Shown here: positions 24,483-35,967 of the stretch, one piece after another
How the letters are laid out: each line of letters starts with the position of its first letter
How positions within the stretch are numbered: the stretch's first letter is position 1
Origin: Arctopsyche grandis
Taxonomy: Eukaryota; Arthropoda; Insecta; Trichoptera; Hydropsychidae
DNA: 64,000 nt
Direction: 5' to 3'
NCBI RefSeq assembly: GCF_051622035.1
Contig: NC_135362.1
Location: forward strand, 18,066,501-18,130,500
Position numbers and translations under genes: made by a program
The notes under the pieces: model-generated
The model's database searches: none
What the model saw: only the letters and a program-made list of their open reading frames with translations
What the model was told of the DNA's origin: nothing

Positions 24483-25861
24483 TAAGAAAGAAAAATATGC
24501 CAAATAGACCAATTAAAAAATGAGATAAAAAATTCAAAAATAAATTTCAAATTTAAATATTTAAATGTAATTGCTCACTGACAAGCACAACAGCAAATTA
24601 TTAGTATAGGACTTCAGCTATGGCACTAGAGTCAAATTCTTACCGTGTTCTGCCCTTTCCAAGAGGAGTCTATCCACCCCCCCCCCCCTTAATTTCGCTA
24701 CCTAAATTTCAGTACAATGGACTGTTTTGGAAAAAATCATAAAAATACCTAAAAATTCAAAACTAAAAATACTACCTAACGTTGAAAAAAATATAATATT
24801 ATTAATTACTGATTTCTGAAATTTATACTTATTATACATATGTACATAGATACGTTGTAGAAATTTTAAACTCAATCTATTGAGAGATAACGAAGACAAT
24901 ATTAAGCGAAAGCCTATCAGGGAAGGCACGGCTACCGATTAAAATGAAAATTTGCAAAAACATTGAGAAAATTTCATAAATTAAAAAATTATGAATTTCT
25001 TCCAAAATATTAAAATTTATTTCAAAAATCAAAAAATTTCAACCAAATTTTTTTGCCCGAAAAACTTGGTCAGAATCCGGAAAATTTTTTTACCTCTGAT
25101 ACAAAATGCTTTTACTAATATGCTTTTTTCAAAATCAAAATTCACTGTTTTCGATATCACCTACTATATATTATTTAATTTGTTATAATATATAGCACAC
25201 ATATATGTATACGTATATATTATTAATTATTATTTTAAACCGTTAACATTTTTAGTATGACAAACAAATGAAAACAGATTATTTTTCATTTCCATGGAAA
25301 ATTGAAACCGTTTATTTTATTTGAATTTGCTTATTCGCATGTATGTACTTAATTAAATCAAAGAAATTTTACCTTACAAGATTAATTACATACTCACATT
25401 GTTTTATGAACACTGAAGTCTTTGAAAAATGTTTTCAGATGCGGATTTTAGATCTGATGCACACTAAGATGTTTGAAGACACGAAAATTTGCGAGACCTT
25501 TTTAATTTTAGACTATCGAAGTTTTACTTTTGAACTTATTAATTTTAAAACACACATATTATTATTTAGCTTGAATAATACTTATTTAACGTACGTAAGT
25601 TAAATAAGTAGTAGTTGTATTACCGCGACCACGATTAGACTATGCAATATTTTCAATGTCGGATTCATTTGTTTTAACTTTTAAATTTGAATCGGAAATC
25701 TTATATTCGATCTACAAATTTAATGTCCTGCTTTGTGTAAAAAATCGTAATTTTCTTATAAATGCACATGAATCTTGAAACGTTGTACGAAAAAAATAGA
25801 ATTGTGGAAGGTATCCTTGGAATGACAGTGGATCATGTGGATGACAAGTATGACCAAAATA

Positions 25862-26539
25862 CAGGGCCGCGCCTAGGAGTTCGGTTGCCTGCGTGCAAAC
25901 TTTAATCGGCTGCTCTTTAATTTTGACAGTACTTGTATAAATCATATTAATAAGAAAATTAAGTGCATGCGAGTAGTGCAAAAATCTTATCTTGTGATAA
26001 AAATTGTGTGAGAAATATATATATATAGTGTTGAAAATTTTCATCACAATGAAAATTAACTAAAAAACCAAAACGTTTAGTTCTGAACAGGACCAGACGA
26101 CAAGAGAGACTGAAAGTTTTCAAGTTCATTAATGAACGTATAGTGTTTTTACCCCCAATCTCACATCTAGGACATTGTTCTTTCGATGACCAACCAATAC
26201 TCAACATTATTGAAGAAATACATCTGGCAGTCGCAAAGATAATAGAACATAAATGTCCTAGCTCTATACGGATCGAAGCTATACCTGCTATCCCGTTATT
26301 TCCCCGAATTATGTGTTACAAGTTGTTACGGGTGTGTTACAAGTTGTAACTTTCAACAGCAATCCATAAGTAGACAACAAGACAACCTATGTAAATGCGT
26401 TTTAAAAAGTACGATATCTTGTTTCGTATCTTTTAAGGAGTATAATTTTTTCGACCCTCGTTTCATTCGGCCGCCTTTATATTTCGGCCGCCTGTGTGCG
26501 TTGCACACATTTGTACATAATATGGTAGGCGCGGCCCTG
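25862..26539. mobile_element. hAT-type non-autonomous transposon (678 bp)
   Basis: The terminal inverted repeats are CAGGGCCGCGCCTA at both ends. A perfect 8 bp target duplication, CCAAAATA, flanks it (25854-25861 and 26540-26547). CAGGG termini with 8 bp duplications define hAT elements. The interior has only short open frames without BED or hAT-dimerisation motifs, so it would need a transposase made elsewhere. The perfect duplication suggests a fairly young insertion. Confidence 0.85.
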
Positions 26540-26801
26540 CCAAAATACATCTACATATTAATAGCAAATTGGGTGAAATTAATGGAAAGGCAATTTGGGT
26601 GGATTATGGATAAAAACGACAAGAATAAAAAGAGTTCAAGCCATTTTCAAAGGGATGTAGAAGGCAAATTATCTAAAGTCTAGAATATTGTAACGTATTT
26701 AAGTAATCGGCGTCATATTCACTAGCGTCACAATATTATTCTAAATTTACCAAATCAACAAACATTATACCAAATTATCACAACAGACATTGTAATTCCC
26801 G

Positions 26802-27183
26802 GGTTTGGTGCAAACGATCGAAAAGCACCAGACAGATTGAACCACAGATTAACTGGATGGCTGCTTTAAACGCAATTCTTGACTTCACGAATGAAAAATT
26901 GCACATCAGATGACGAGTAACCTTTCGATGTGCACATATGCAATTATTAAAATGGTAATTATTAAAATTGAGTTGGATCTTTCTGGCGAGTTTTTAATAA
27001 TTTAATAAGAAAAAATTCGGAACTAAAGTATCAGAAGCACATAACGTATACAGGGTAGGTATGTCGGGACTTCGGGTAGATTTCGCATAGTGTAAGTGCG
27101 AGCAGTGCGCACGCATAAGGTACACGTGTCGTTAATCTGTGGTTCAGTCTGTCTGGCACTTTTCGATCGTTTGCACCGCATCG
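26802..27183. mobile_element. MITE with about 48 bp inverted repeats, Mutator-like candidate
   Basis: Inverted ends share GGTGCAAACGATCGAAAAG and TGAACCACAGATTAAC with three mismatches between. The 10 bp direct repeat GTAATTCCCG flanks it (26792-26801 and 27184-27193). A 9-10 bp duplication favours Mutator-like origin. The extreme bases of the two ends differ slightly, so the borders could shift by 1-2 bp. Confidence 0.65.
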
Positions 27184-27193
27184 GTAATTCCCG

Positions 27194-27759
27194 TATCAGT
27201 GTATTTTACCTTGGTATCGACTATGCTCAAAATATCGAGTTTTTAGACATTATAATAACCACATATATTAACTAATTGTTAATCAGTAGCTCTTTAACAA
27301 TCGCCTTGGTAACAATACTGTGTAAGTAATTAACCTAATAAAATGTCTTAAATGACAACCTTCACAACTACATATGTAGGTAATAATTGCAGCGATTCTT
27401 CCTCTGTATTGAATATTTAATTATAACGTGTTATTAATAAATCAAATTTGAGTTTTATGTGTAATATAAGTACAGCATTAGCGTAAATATGAATAGTCAT
27501 TTGTATTTATACACATATGTATATCTGAGTTATAAAATCATATCGCTAAAATTTAAGCAATTTTTTAGATAACCAAAGATAAGATATAATAAGTCTCACA
27601 ACAATGGATTGAATGTCAGTGCGGATACAACTATTCGAGAAAATTTCGCGAAAAATTCAGTGTTGATGGTGTCTCAACGATTTTACTTTGGTTACGTTTA
27701 ATTATTTATCTCTTCTTCATGAAATATTGCACTTTGCTTGTAGTGTACTTTATAAGTGT
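27194..27759 (+). other. Upstream region of tetraspanin gene 1
   Basis: No coding frame is seen. A pyrimidine-rich stretch leads to a good acceptor, GCTTGTAG, at 27740-27743, which leaves a short leader before the ATG at 27760. A 5'-UTR exon therefore probably lies further upstream. Confidence 0.45.
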
Positions 27760-30700
27760 ATGACAGATGTTGAAAATATGGTGACTAATATTAGAACGAT
27801 GTCCTCTGAGATGGAGACATCTCCCAATGATGAAAGGAAAGTATATAAATCGAAGTACATATTTATATTCCTCGTCAGCATCACTTTGGTGAGTCTAACC
27901 TAAAATTACATATTTAGTGTGAATAATTGACTGATCACGAAAAAACAAATAATTTTTATATTGCACACATTTCAGCTGATTGCAATTACATTAGCTTGTT
28001 TGATGTCAAGTTTGGATGATTATTGGAGCTTTTATGATCCATTTCTGCATGTCTTTTCTGATCTGCACAAATTCGGTGTTATTTTTACAGGCTGTGCCAT
28101 TTCTATAGTCGCCATGATTGGATTTATAGTTTCGTATACATCGAGACAGTCGCATTTCATTTGGGTGAAGTTACTTTTCGCAACTTTAATATTATTTTAT
28201 GACATGTATACATTGTATTATAAAATTTTCTGTAGTACGGCTTAGCTCTCATTCTGATGATAATTTTGGATATGAAAGTGCTTGTCCATGGTTTAATTAC
28301 TACAAATATGGCTGAAAACTATGTGAACGCAACTATGTATAACGCATTAGAATCATATGTAAACTCTTCAAACAGCTGGGATGAAACACAAAAGTCGGTA
28401 AGCATACGTATTTATTTATATAGGCTTAAATAGTAAAAATTTCGTTTTGTTATATGTTATTAAAGTTTTTGTTATTTGTATTTAATGGAATAAATAATTT
28501 CGCAAATTTCTAGCGGAAGTGGAGGGGGAGATATTGAGAAACGAATAATTATTTATTTGAAAATTCAATTTAATTCATTGAAAACGATTTAAAAATTAAT
28601 TGTTATCTTTTGTAACAGAGTAGATTTGTTTGATATCGATATAATATTATTCGAAGAGTTTCAAAAACATATTGTTAAATACATTCCTGAATGTTTGTCC
28701 ATTAATTCTATCATTCCCAAAGTATATACATATTAATTTTACCGAGCAGAAATAAATATCGGTTCGGTTTCGGTTTTCGTTCCGGCAAAAATAACGCTTA
28801 TTCGGTTTTCGGTTCGGTTCCGGTTCGGGTCCCTGTTTATAATTTCAACTCTTTGACTATTGTAAAAAATTTGAACTAAAATTAAATTTAACTGTTCATA
28901 AAATTTTTCATAGATGTCACTATAAACTAACAACAAAAATGCTAATACATAATCTATAATTAAATATTGTATTGAAAAATCAAAAACTATACAGCTGTAA
29001 TTATATACATACCTATATCTTAAAAAACTTAAAACTTATTTTAAGCTAAATTATCAAATTTATACATGTATATTTATATTTTCATAGATTGAAAATGAAG
29101 TCGTATAAATGTGTATTTATAATATTTTAACCATATGTTTCAGTTACAATGTTGTGGTATCCGAAACAAAAATGATTGGTTCACCGTACCTTTTAATGAT
29201 ATTCCAAGTACATGTTGTCCACATTATATACGTATATGCAATGAAACGCAAAGTTTTGTAGATCCATGCTTACCAAAACTTCTTGAGGTATATCTTTGTT
29301 TTAAATTTTTTGGATAGATCACAACACATCTTCGTGTTTTTCATGTGTTTACATTTTTTTTCTTATACATATTACATAATTAAACATACATACATATGTA
29401 CATTATATGTACATGCATGTACATATAATTAAATATGGGTTGGAAACTTAATGATATGTAATCCATAGGAAATTAAAATATTGTAACGTAGAGATTAGGC
29501 GAGTGGCGCTCGTGGACCGATGGTTTACTAGCTAAGATCACCTGATCTCTCGTTCCCGCCAAAATGGCCTATACGTATGAATGAGCCAATGGGATCGTCC
29601 GACTGATTGACCAATAGTTGTTGAGCCCAAATATGTATAAATATGGTGCGCTCTCGAATTGGAAACCATTCCAACCTGGAGCGCCGACGAGAGCAGACGA
29701 ATAAACCAATTCTACAACCCTCCTGGGTGTTTCTCTCCAATCCTGGAAACCCCCACTTCGTCGGTAAAGCGTCTTGGGTAGGCCTTCTACTGTGAAAAGC
29801 GTGCTCTGCGTCACGGGTCGTGATGATTAGTTTCGGCCAAAATGGATGCGGCCTGACGTGTCCTTACTGGTGCGAGCGAATTTCGTTGCCTCGTAGACCG
29901 CCTTAGCGACTTTCACGACTTCCGGAAGACTCATACTTTGGCTTAGTCTAGCCACCGCTGCTTTGACTTCTGAATGCATGATGCTGTTTACGAACATGTA
30001 AACAATCATGCGTTCGAGAGCTTCGGGCGCGACGACACCCGCGAAACTCAATTCCACGTGTTCCGTGATGCTGTCCCGTGGGTCGTTAGTGACCCTTCCT
30101 CTCGTTCTGGACCCCATTTTCTTCCGCTGGCCTTCTCGAAGTGTTGGTATACGGACGTCCGATTGCCGTAGCGTGTTGTGAGTTTCTCCATTAGTAGCTG
30201 ATAGTCGTCCTGCGTATCTTGTGGAAGCCGGCAGACGTAGTTCATGGCCGCGCCACGCATCGCTGCACACAGCTTCGTCGACAGATTTCGTGCTCCCTGA
30301 AGTCGAGCTGTGAATCGGAATCTCGCTAGAAATTCCTCCCAGGAACCTGACCCATCGTATGTCGGGGATTCCCGGTATATTGTGCCACGGTCAAATTCAT
30401 GGACCTATTCATGAGTGATATGCTGCGGTGATAACCGCATTTTAACCGATTCGTCTTTTACTGGAGCTTCTTTCTGCGCCGATCGTAGTGTCGCCATTTC
30501 CTTTTCCATGGCACGAAGTCTATCCTCCAGTTCTCGGGTTTGACTTCGTAGTGGCGTTGCGTCGATCTCCGGCGGTTGCTGCTTCCTCGTTGCTCTGCGC
30601 ATTTTCAATTCTGCTGGTTGCCCGTCAATGTAAGCTCGCTGGATGGTCCTCTCTCGCCTTCAAATGCCGCCAAATGCAATGCGTTACCACATCAAATGCG

Positions 30701-32914
30701 AATCGCGGCTCACACCACAACCCATTAACCGAATGTTGTGCTTAAAGCTATTTGCAATGAGAATTGTATTTTTCTTGCCGATTTCTGTCCATGGCACGAA
30801 GTGGCTCAGCTTTCGTCATATATCTTCGGTCGCCGACGATTTCTATTTTTCGTTGCTCTGCTCATCTCCGATTCCACTTGACTGACACCAATGTTGCGTG
30901 GAAGTGAAGTGGGGGTTTCCAGGATCGGAGAGAAAGACGCAGGAGTGTTGTAGAAGCGGTTTATTCGTCTGCTCCCGTCGGCGCTCCAGGTCGGAATGGT
31001 TTCCAATTCGAGAGCGCCGCATATTTATACATATTTGGGCTCAACAACTATTGGTCGATGAGTCGGACGATCCCATTGGCCGTTGCATACGGCTCATTCA
31101 TACGTAGAAGCCATTTTGGCGAGAACGAGAGATCAGGTGATCTGCGCCAGTAAACCATCGGTCCACGAGCGCCACTCACCTAATCTCTACGTTACAATAT
31201 CATTCAAGAAAATTAAGAATAAATTTATTGAAATATGTAAATAAGACTATGTATTCATGAAATGATTGAGATTGAAATCACATGTGTTACGGCCTGGCCG
31301 CCTTGGAGGCTGGAATCTGAAAAGAAATTCTTTCACTCTTTCGCATTTCAATATTTTTACTAAAATTGTAAGGTAAGCTAAGGCATTTACTATGTCATTC
31401 TTAACGAATAAGGGATAATTTCTTTTGTACTTTTCGATGCTGCACAGTGCACTACATATTTTGCAGCTATGTCTAATTCGCGTTACTTTTAATATGTATC
31501 TTGTTTTCAACTTTGACATTCCTTTTCATCCACAAAAAAGTCATTTCACTATATTTTTATCTCAGAAACCTTTCGGCACATTGAACTGAGATTTCATATC
31601 TAGAAGTTAAAGCTTAATACCAAGGGGGTTTTTTTTTTCTTAGAAAAGTCCAAATTGGCCGATTTGAATCGATTTTTTCCACACTTACGCACTTATCAAG
31701 CTGAAAATTTATGTGTATTATTTATGTACGAACTTAGAGTTGATAAGATTTTGGTCAGAATTTGTAAACCGGAAGTAGTATTTTTTTTAAAACAATATTT
31801 CATTATTTTATTTTGACCTTTACAACTATTGGTAGCTTCTTGATGGCGCACTGACATCTCAGCGCAAACCAACTTAGCGCCGACCTTTCGGCGCAGACAA
31901 CTCAGCGCAACGACAACTCAGCGGACGACAATTCAGCGCATGGACTAATCAGCGAAAAATCAATTTTTTCAATAAGTTTCAAATGCGTTTACAAAAATAC
32001 TTACTGTATTGAAATTGTCAGTCATATCTACACGATAATTTCATAAATGCGAATAAATTTATTTGATACTCTTTGTGCCTTTGTGCCCGGTTTAGAAACC
32101 CTGCTTAAAAATAAATTTTTGCGGCCTTAGTTGAGAAACCCTGCTTGCGTAATATTTCAAGGCACAAAGAGTATCAAATAAATTTATTCGCATTTATGAA
32201 ATTATCATGTAGATATGACCGACAATTTCAATACAGTAATTATTTTTGAAAACGCATTTGAAACATTTTGAAAAAATTGATTTTGCGCTGAATAGTCCAT
32301 GCGCTGAATTGTCATCCGCTGAGTTGTCGTTGCGCTGAGTTGTCTGCGCCGAAAGGTCGGCGCTAAGTTGGTTTGCGCTGATTTGTCGTGCCACCCTTCT
32401 TGATATTTAATGTGTAAAATATTTATAGTGATTTTAAGTAATAAAAAAAATTTGAACAAAATCTGACAGCCAGAAGTAGAACTTTTGTCTTGTGTAAGTT
32501 TCCGTACATTTGCGCTCAATTTGTATCGAAAATGCCCTCATTGCCGGTATGTGTGAACGTGTACATATGTATGTATGTATGTTTAATTATCGAATTTTAT
32601 TTTTTATCTTTCTTATATTCCTCAAATACATAGATAAAGTTGTGGGTTGGTCACATCCGAATTTTTTACTAACCTCTTATACGTTTCACATGTTTTTTTT
32701 TTTATTTTAGCTATCTCAACTAGGAATGATAATGATTTACTGCATAATAAGTATACTTGTATGCTTGAAGGTTAGTTGACAATATTATGTACATAAATAT
32801 ATTGTATATCATTTAATAGTGTATCTCATATAAAAATTTTAATTATTAATCTTTATATATTTTTAGATTTTGAGCATAGTAGTGATGACCAGTATTTACT
32901 ATAAACTCAGATGA
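27760..32914 (+). CDS. Tetraspanin, six coding exons (243 aa)
   Basis: A four-pass membrane protein that organises membrane microdomains; the partner is unknown. Exons, all phase 0: 27760-27888, 27976-28164, 28236-28397, 29144-29287, 32711-32770 and 32867-32914 (TGA). All borders are GT/AG. Membrane spans lie near residues 33-53, 78-100, 108-126 and 212-235. The large loop has CCG (163-165), CC (184-185), Cys192 and Cys202, the expected disulfide set, and NAT, NSS and NET glycosylation sites. The 31-residue N-terminal tail is longer than usual; Met14 is an alternative start. Exon 2 is 189 nt, exactly as in the neighbouring tetraspanin. Intron 5 (3.4 kb) contains two transposons. AATAAA follows at 32944-32949. 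Confidence 0.85.
29482..31196 (-). mobile_element. LTR retroelement fossil (Ty3/gypsy-type), gag part only
   Basis: This fossil lies in the last large intron of tetraspanin gene 1. The outer ends are TGTAACGTAGAG... on the left and its complement on the right, about 300 bp each, so the two terminal repeats stand in inverted rather than direct orientation. The interior is a gag-like coding remnant on the minus strand; no pol or envelope part is seen. The tetranucleotide ATAT flanks both outer ends. It is incomplete and broken. The terminal repeats differ by several changes, so it is not very recent. Confidence 0.65.
31845..32395. mobile_element. Foldback transposon with internal CAGCGCA repeats
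   Basis: The arms are about 225 bp and nearly complementary over their whole length, around a short centre near 32090-32150. Each arm carries a run of related units, (A/C)TCAGCGCAA, spaced 10-20 bp apart. A 9 bp direct repeat, CTTCTTGAT, flanks it (31836-31844 and 32396-32404). The architecture resembles Drosophila FB elements: long inverted repeats built of short direct repeats, with 9 bp duplications. No transposase is present. It sits in intron 5 of tetraspanin gene 1. Confidence 0.75.
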
Positions 32915-33585
32915 TATATGTAGTCTATAATATACTAGTAGTAAATAAATACATACATTTATGTACATATGTATTATATCATATAATTTATTATTTGTAT
33001 AAATTGAAATAATTTTTTAATATTAGTTTAATGAAATATTAATGGCTGAATCTGAATATTTTTGTATATTTTTGACCTCTGAAGCTGAGGTCTCAATCTG
33101 CAGGTCGATATGAAAGTTCAGCATTTAACTTGGTGCAAATCGGTGTTGAGGTCTAGGGCTAGTAGTGTTGCGTGATAGCGATTGTTGACACTCCACTAGG
33201 GACCTCCATGCCAACCGAGAGTCACAACAAAACCCCAATCCTCTCATTCAGTAATCGACAGGGATTGAAAACTATTGGAACTAAAACAGAAATATCGAAC
33301 AAAACGTTTTAACAATATACAGTATTTATAAATAACAAGCTGACTTTTTAATTTTCTAGAATATAAATGTAAGAAATTACCCATTTATTATATTGAAAGT
33401 ACTTACTACACTACGATTAAATTAAAAATTATTGATAATAATTTATAAAATTTAAAATATGAACCAACCAATAATAGAGAATATCAAACACTACAACCAG
33501 AAAATATATCAAACACTACGCTTTTAAATTCAATAATCGAGATAATACAAGACAGTATATGTTTTGTAATCGATGGATAAACAAA
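32915..33585 (+). other. Tetraspanin 3' UTR and intergenic DNA
   Basis: The polyadenylation signal AATAAA (32944-32949) lies about 30 nt after the stop codon. Beyond it is AT-rich sequence without a recognisable gene. Confidence 0.45.
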
Positions 33586-33625
33586 ACTGAGCAACAAAAA
33601 AATCACGCTTTTTATTTACCGGCAG
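33586..33625 (+). repeat. Terminus-like fragment of the CACTG foldback family
   Basis: ACTGAGCAACAAAAAAATCA followed by CGCTTTTTATTTACC matches the outer end of the element at 1349-2164. The matching inner arm appears at 34388, so later insertions may have separated end and arm. Confidence 0.35.
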
Positions 33626-33848
33626 CGGCGGCTTATCATACATTGAAAATAAGCGCGCGTTTGGGGTCCCCGAATCTTGGTTGCCCCGAAATAGGCCTTT
33701 GTTACCAAAATTTACAACTTACAAATTATTATCATTGTCCGCAATACGTTCGTAAGCCAAGAATAAATTAAATCAATACCTATTTTACATAGTATTTTAA
33801 AATAGTATCTATTTTATTCCAAAAACTGCTAGTTTTTCAAGTACATAT

Positions 33849-34237
33849 TGTAACGCAGGAACCGACATGGCGGTTATGTCAAACGGCGCGCCGTTTGACA
33901 TAATTGGTTTCGAGGATTATTTCCAGGCTTAAGTGCAAGTCGGCTAACAATGAGAGACCCCCGAATGCACCCGCGGCTATAACGGCACTCGGTCGCTTTC
34001 CCGTGGAGCTCCTAGAACTCACAACGCAAAAGCGTGGGAGTACGTAACTAAACAATGGGGAAGCAACCGGACGTCGAAGATGCCCTGAGCAACCTGCCCT
34101 TTATAAGGAGGTACTTAGACCATATCAAGACATTCTAGACAGAGCACTGCCAGTGCGTGTATCTCCTGAATTACCAATAAATGCTGTGAAGCGACTTTGG
34201 CCTTTTCTTTGGATCCTCCACCCACCCCTACTCAACA
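33849..34237 (+). mobile_element. Solo LTR of a Ty3/gypsy-type retroelement
   Basis: A 389 bp unit begins TGTAACGCAGG, ends CTCAACA and is flanked by the 4 bp repeat ATAT on both sides. It contains a perfect inner palindrome around GGCGCGCC, a TTTATAA promoter-like box and an AATAAA signal, as expected of an LTR. No internal region is present, so it is the usual remnant of LTR-LTR recombination. The clean flanking repeat suggests moderate age. Confidence 0.75.
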
Positions 34238-34339
34238 ATATAATAAATAAATAAAATAAAATGTGGTTTTTGTAAAATCCTAATGAAAAACCATATACTG
34301 AAAAGCATGGTAAAAACCTATGTGGGGGCCTCAAATTTC

Positions 34340-34380
34340 AAATGCGCCTGGGGCCCCCCATTTACTTGATCCGCCACTGC
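34340..34380. repeat. hAT-like terminus fragment
   Basis: The sequence ending CTTGATCCGCCACTG reads, reversed, CAGTGGCGGATCAAG, a common terminus of hAT MITEs. I found no matching left end within 700 bp, so only one end is supported. Confidence 0.4.
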
Positions 34381-34387
34381 TTACAGG

Positions 34388-34620
34388 GACAGAGATTAAG
34401 CAATCTTTACTAAGTTTGACCCACTGAATTCGAATACGAAAATAATTTTTGGCTTACTCTCATTTAAGATATATGAGCGTTTAAAAAATGTGCAATTTTT
34501 ACAGATTTTTGGCTTTTGCGGTCTTTAATTCAAAATATTCTATTATTGCTGTGCCAAAAGTGAGTATTGTAGTCTATAGTCGGATTTTTTTCCTATTGAT
34601 TCTGATTTTTTATTGTTTAT
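34388..34620 (+). repeat. Single arm of the CACTG foldback family
   Basis: The segment matches the left arm of 1349-2164 closely (CTTTACTAAGTTTGACCCAC, AGATATATGAGCGTTTAAAA, GTGAGTATTG). It is better preserved than the copy at 5208-5440. The outer terminus may be the fragment at 33586. Confidence 0.65.
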
Positions 34621-35231
34621 AAATACGTATATTTATATTATTATGTTATTATAATATAATACGTATATATGTATGTTTGTATAATAATTTATGTATGAAA
34701 CATTATCACAAAAACGCTAGAATTTATACACACATATACACATAGGCTTATTTAAATAGTTTCAATCAAAGCCCTTTAATAACTATGATAAATTATAAAA
34801 ATGGTTCACACGTTTAATATAGCGAAATTGATTAGTAGTAGGTGCGCACTTTTTTTATTATATTTCGCTATCGTCATCATTTTGAAAGTGACTTTACAAA
34901 ATTAATATACACGTATACATTTATATGTAGATACATACATACTCTAGAGAAACTGTTCTATAAGTGTATACTGTACAAGGGTTGTATTATGTATGTGTAT
35001 AATAATCATATTAGTATATGTTCGCGTCGGGGTGTATGCGTGTGTTATGTGCAGGGTTAGATCGACACCTACCACCAGTTGGTATTTAGCTGTTGCCGCC
35101 ACTACGCGGGTTAACCACATAGTGAATTAGTTTATATTTAGATTATTCTTGATATTTTCTTAATTCGAGGAAATTGAAATAAAATAAAATATCAATTAAA
35201 CATTTAAAAACTAAAATATTATAATATTAAA

Positions 35232-35385
35232 TTGACTCTCAACAGAAAAAGAAATAAAACATTCCAATTGTTTCTCAAGCTTTACACATTTTTATTTTTC
35301 TATTTGCTCTCAACAGAAAACGAAATAAAACATTCCAATTATTTCTCAAGCTTAACACATATTATTTTTCAATTTTCTCTAATTT
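35232..35385 (+). repeat. Tandem duplication of a 75 bp unit
   Basis: Two adjacent copies share CTCTCAACAGAAAA, GAAATAAAACATTCCAATT and TTCTCAAGCTT, with few differences. The upstream sequence of tetraspanin gene 2 has no other notable structure apart from the AT array that follows. Confidence 0.75.
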
Positions 35386-35479
35386 TTGAGCAATTCATGC
35401 AACTTTGTGCGATTCATTCTCTTTTTGTCATTATTCGGTTTCTATAATTCAAAAGCTCGTTTATCTTTAAATATACAAA

Positions 35480-35675
35480 AATATATATTCTATTATAATA
35501 TATTATGTATGTATCTATTATAATGTATATTATATTCTATTATAATATATTAATCTATTATAATATATTATATTCTATTATAATATATTAATCTATTATA
35601 ATATATTATATTATAATCTATTATAATATATTCTATTATAATCTATTATAATATATTATCTATTATAACATATTA
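35480..35675. repeat. AT minisatellite, unit near TCTATTATAATATATTA
   Basis: About ten imperfect copies of a 17-25 bp unit built from TCTATTATAATATATT lie in tandem. Copy boundaries vary, so length polymorphism is likely. Confidence 0.8.
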
Positions 35676-35967
35676 TGTTTGTATATTTCTGGTAATTTAA
35701 TAGTTCTAAATGAAGATTGTTCAGTTTCAATTCCATATTTTCGTCGTTTTAGTAATTTTTCTTATAATATAAAATCCCATCAAATGAAGATGCATTGAAT
35801 TGAACTAATTCAATTATACAAATATATTAATCAATTAAATTATAAAATTTAATTCTTTCTCCCTTAGATTAATTCATCGGTGTTTTATAAATTAAATTTT
35901 ATTTCGTATGTCCACTTTTCAGATATATTATCCAGTGTGTAAAGTGAAAATATAAAACAGTAGCAAA

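Larger units (their letters stand above)
22952..25861. other. Probable intron or intergenic DNA with repeats
   Basis: This is AT-rich sequence with a GAGAGA purine tract (23715-23765) and two homopolymer tracts (G at 23570-23580, C at 24679-24689). Two repeat segments within it are listed separately. No exon is supported. Confidence 0.45.

Noticed and set aside
28760-28835. CGGTTC-rich segment as a coding or regulatory element
   Set aside because: It is a degenerate GGTTCGGTTTCGG simple repeat in an intron of tetraspanin gene 1.
35480-35675. CRISPR-like array
   Set aside because: Units are contiguous AT-rich minisatellite copies without unique spacers, in an animal genome.
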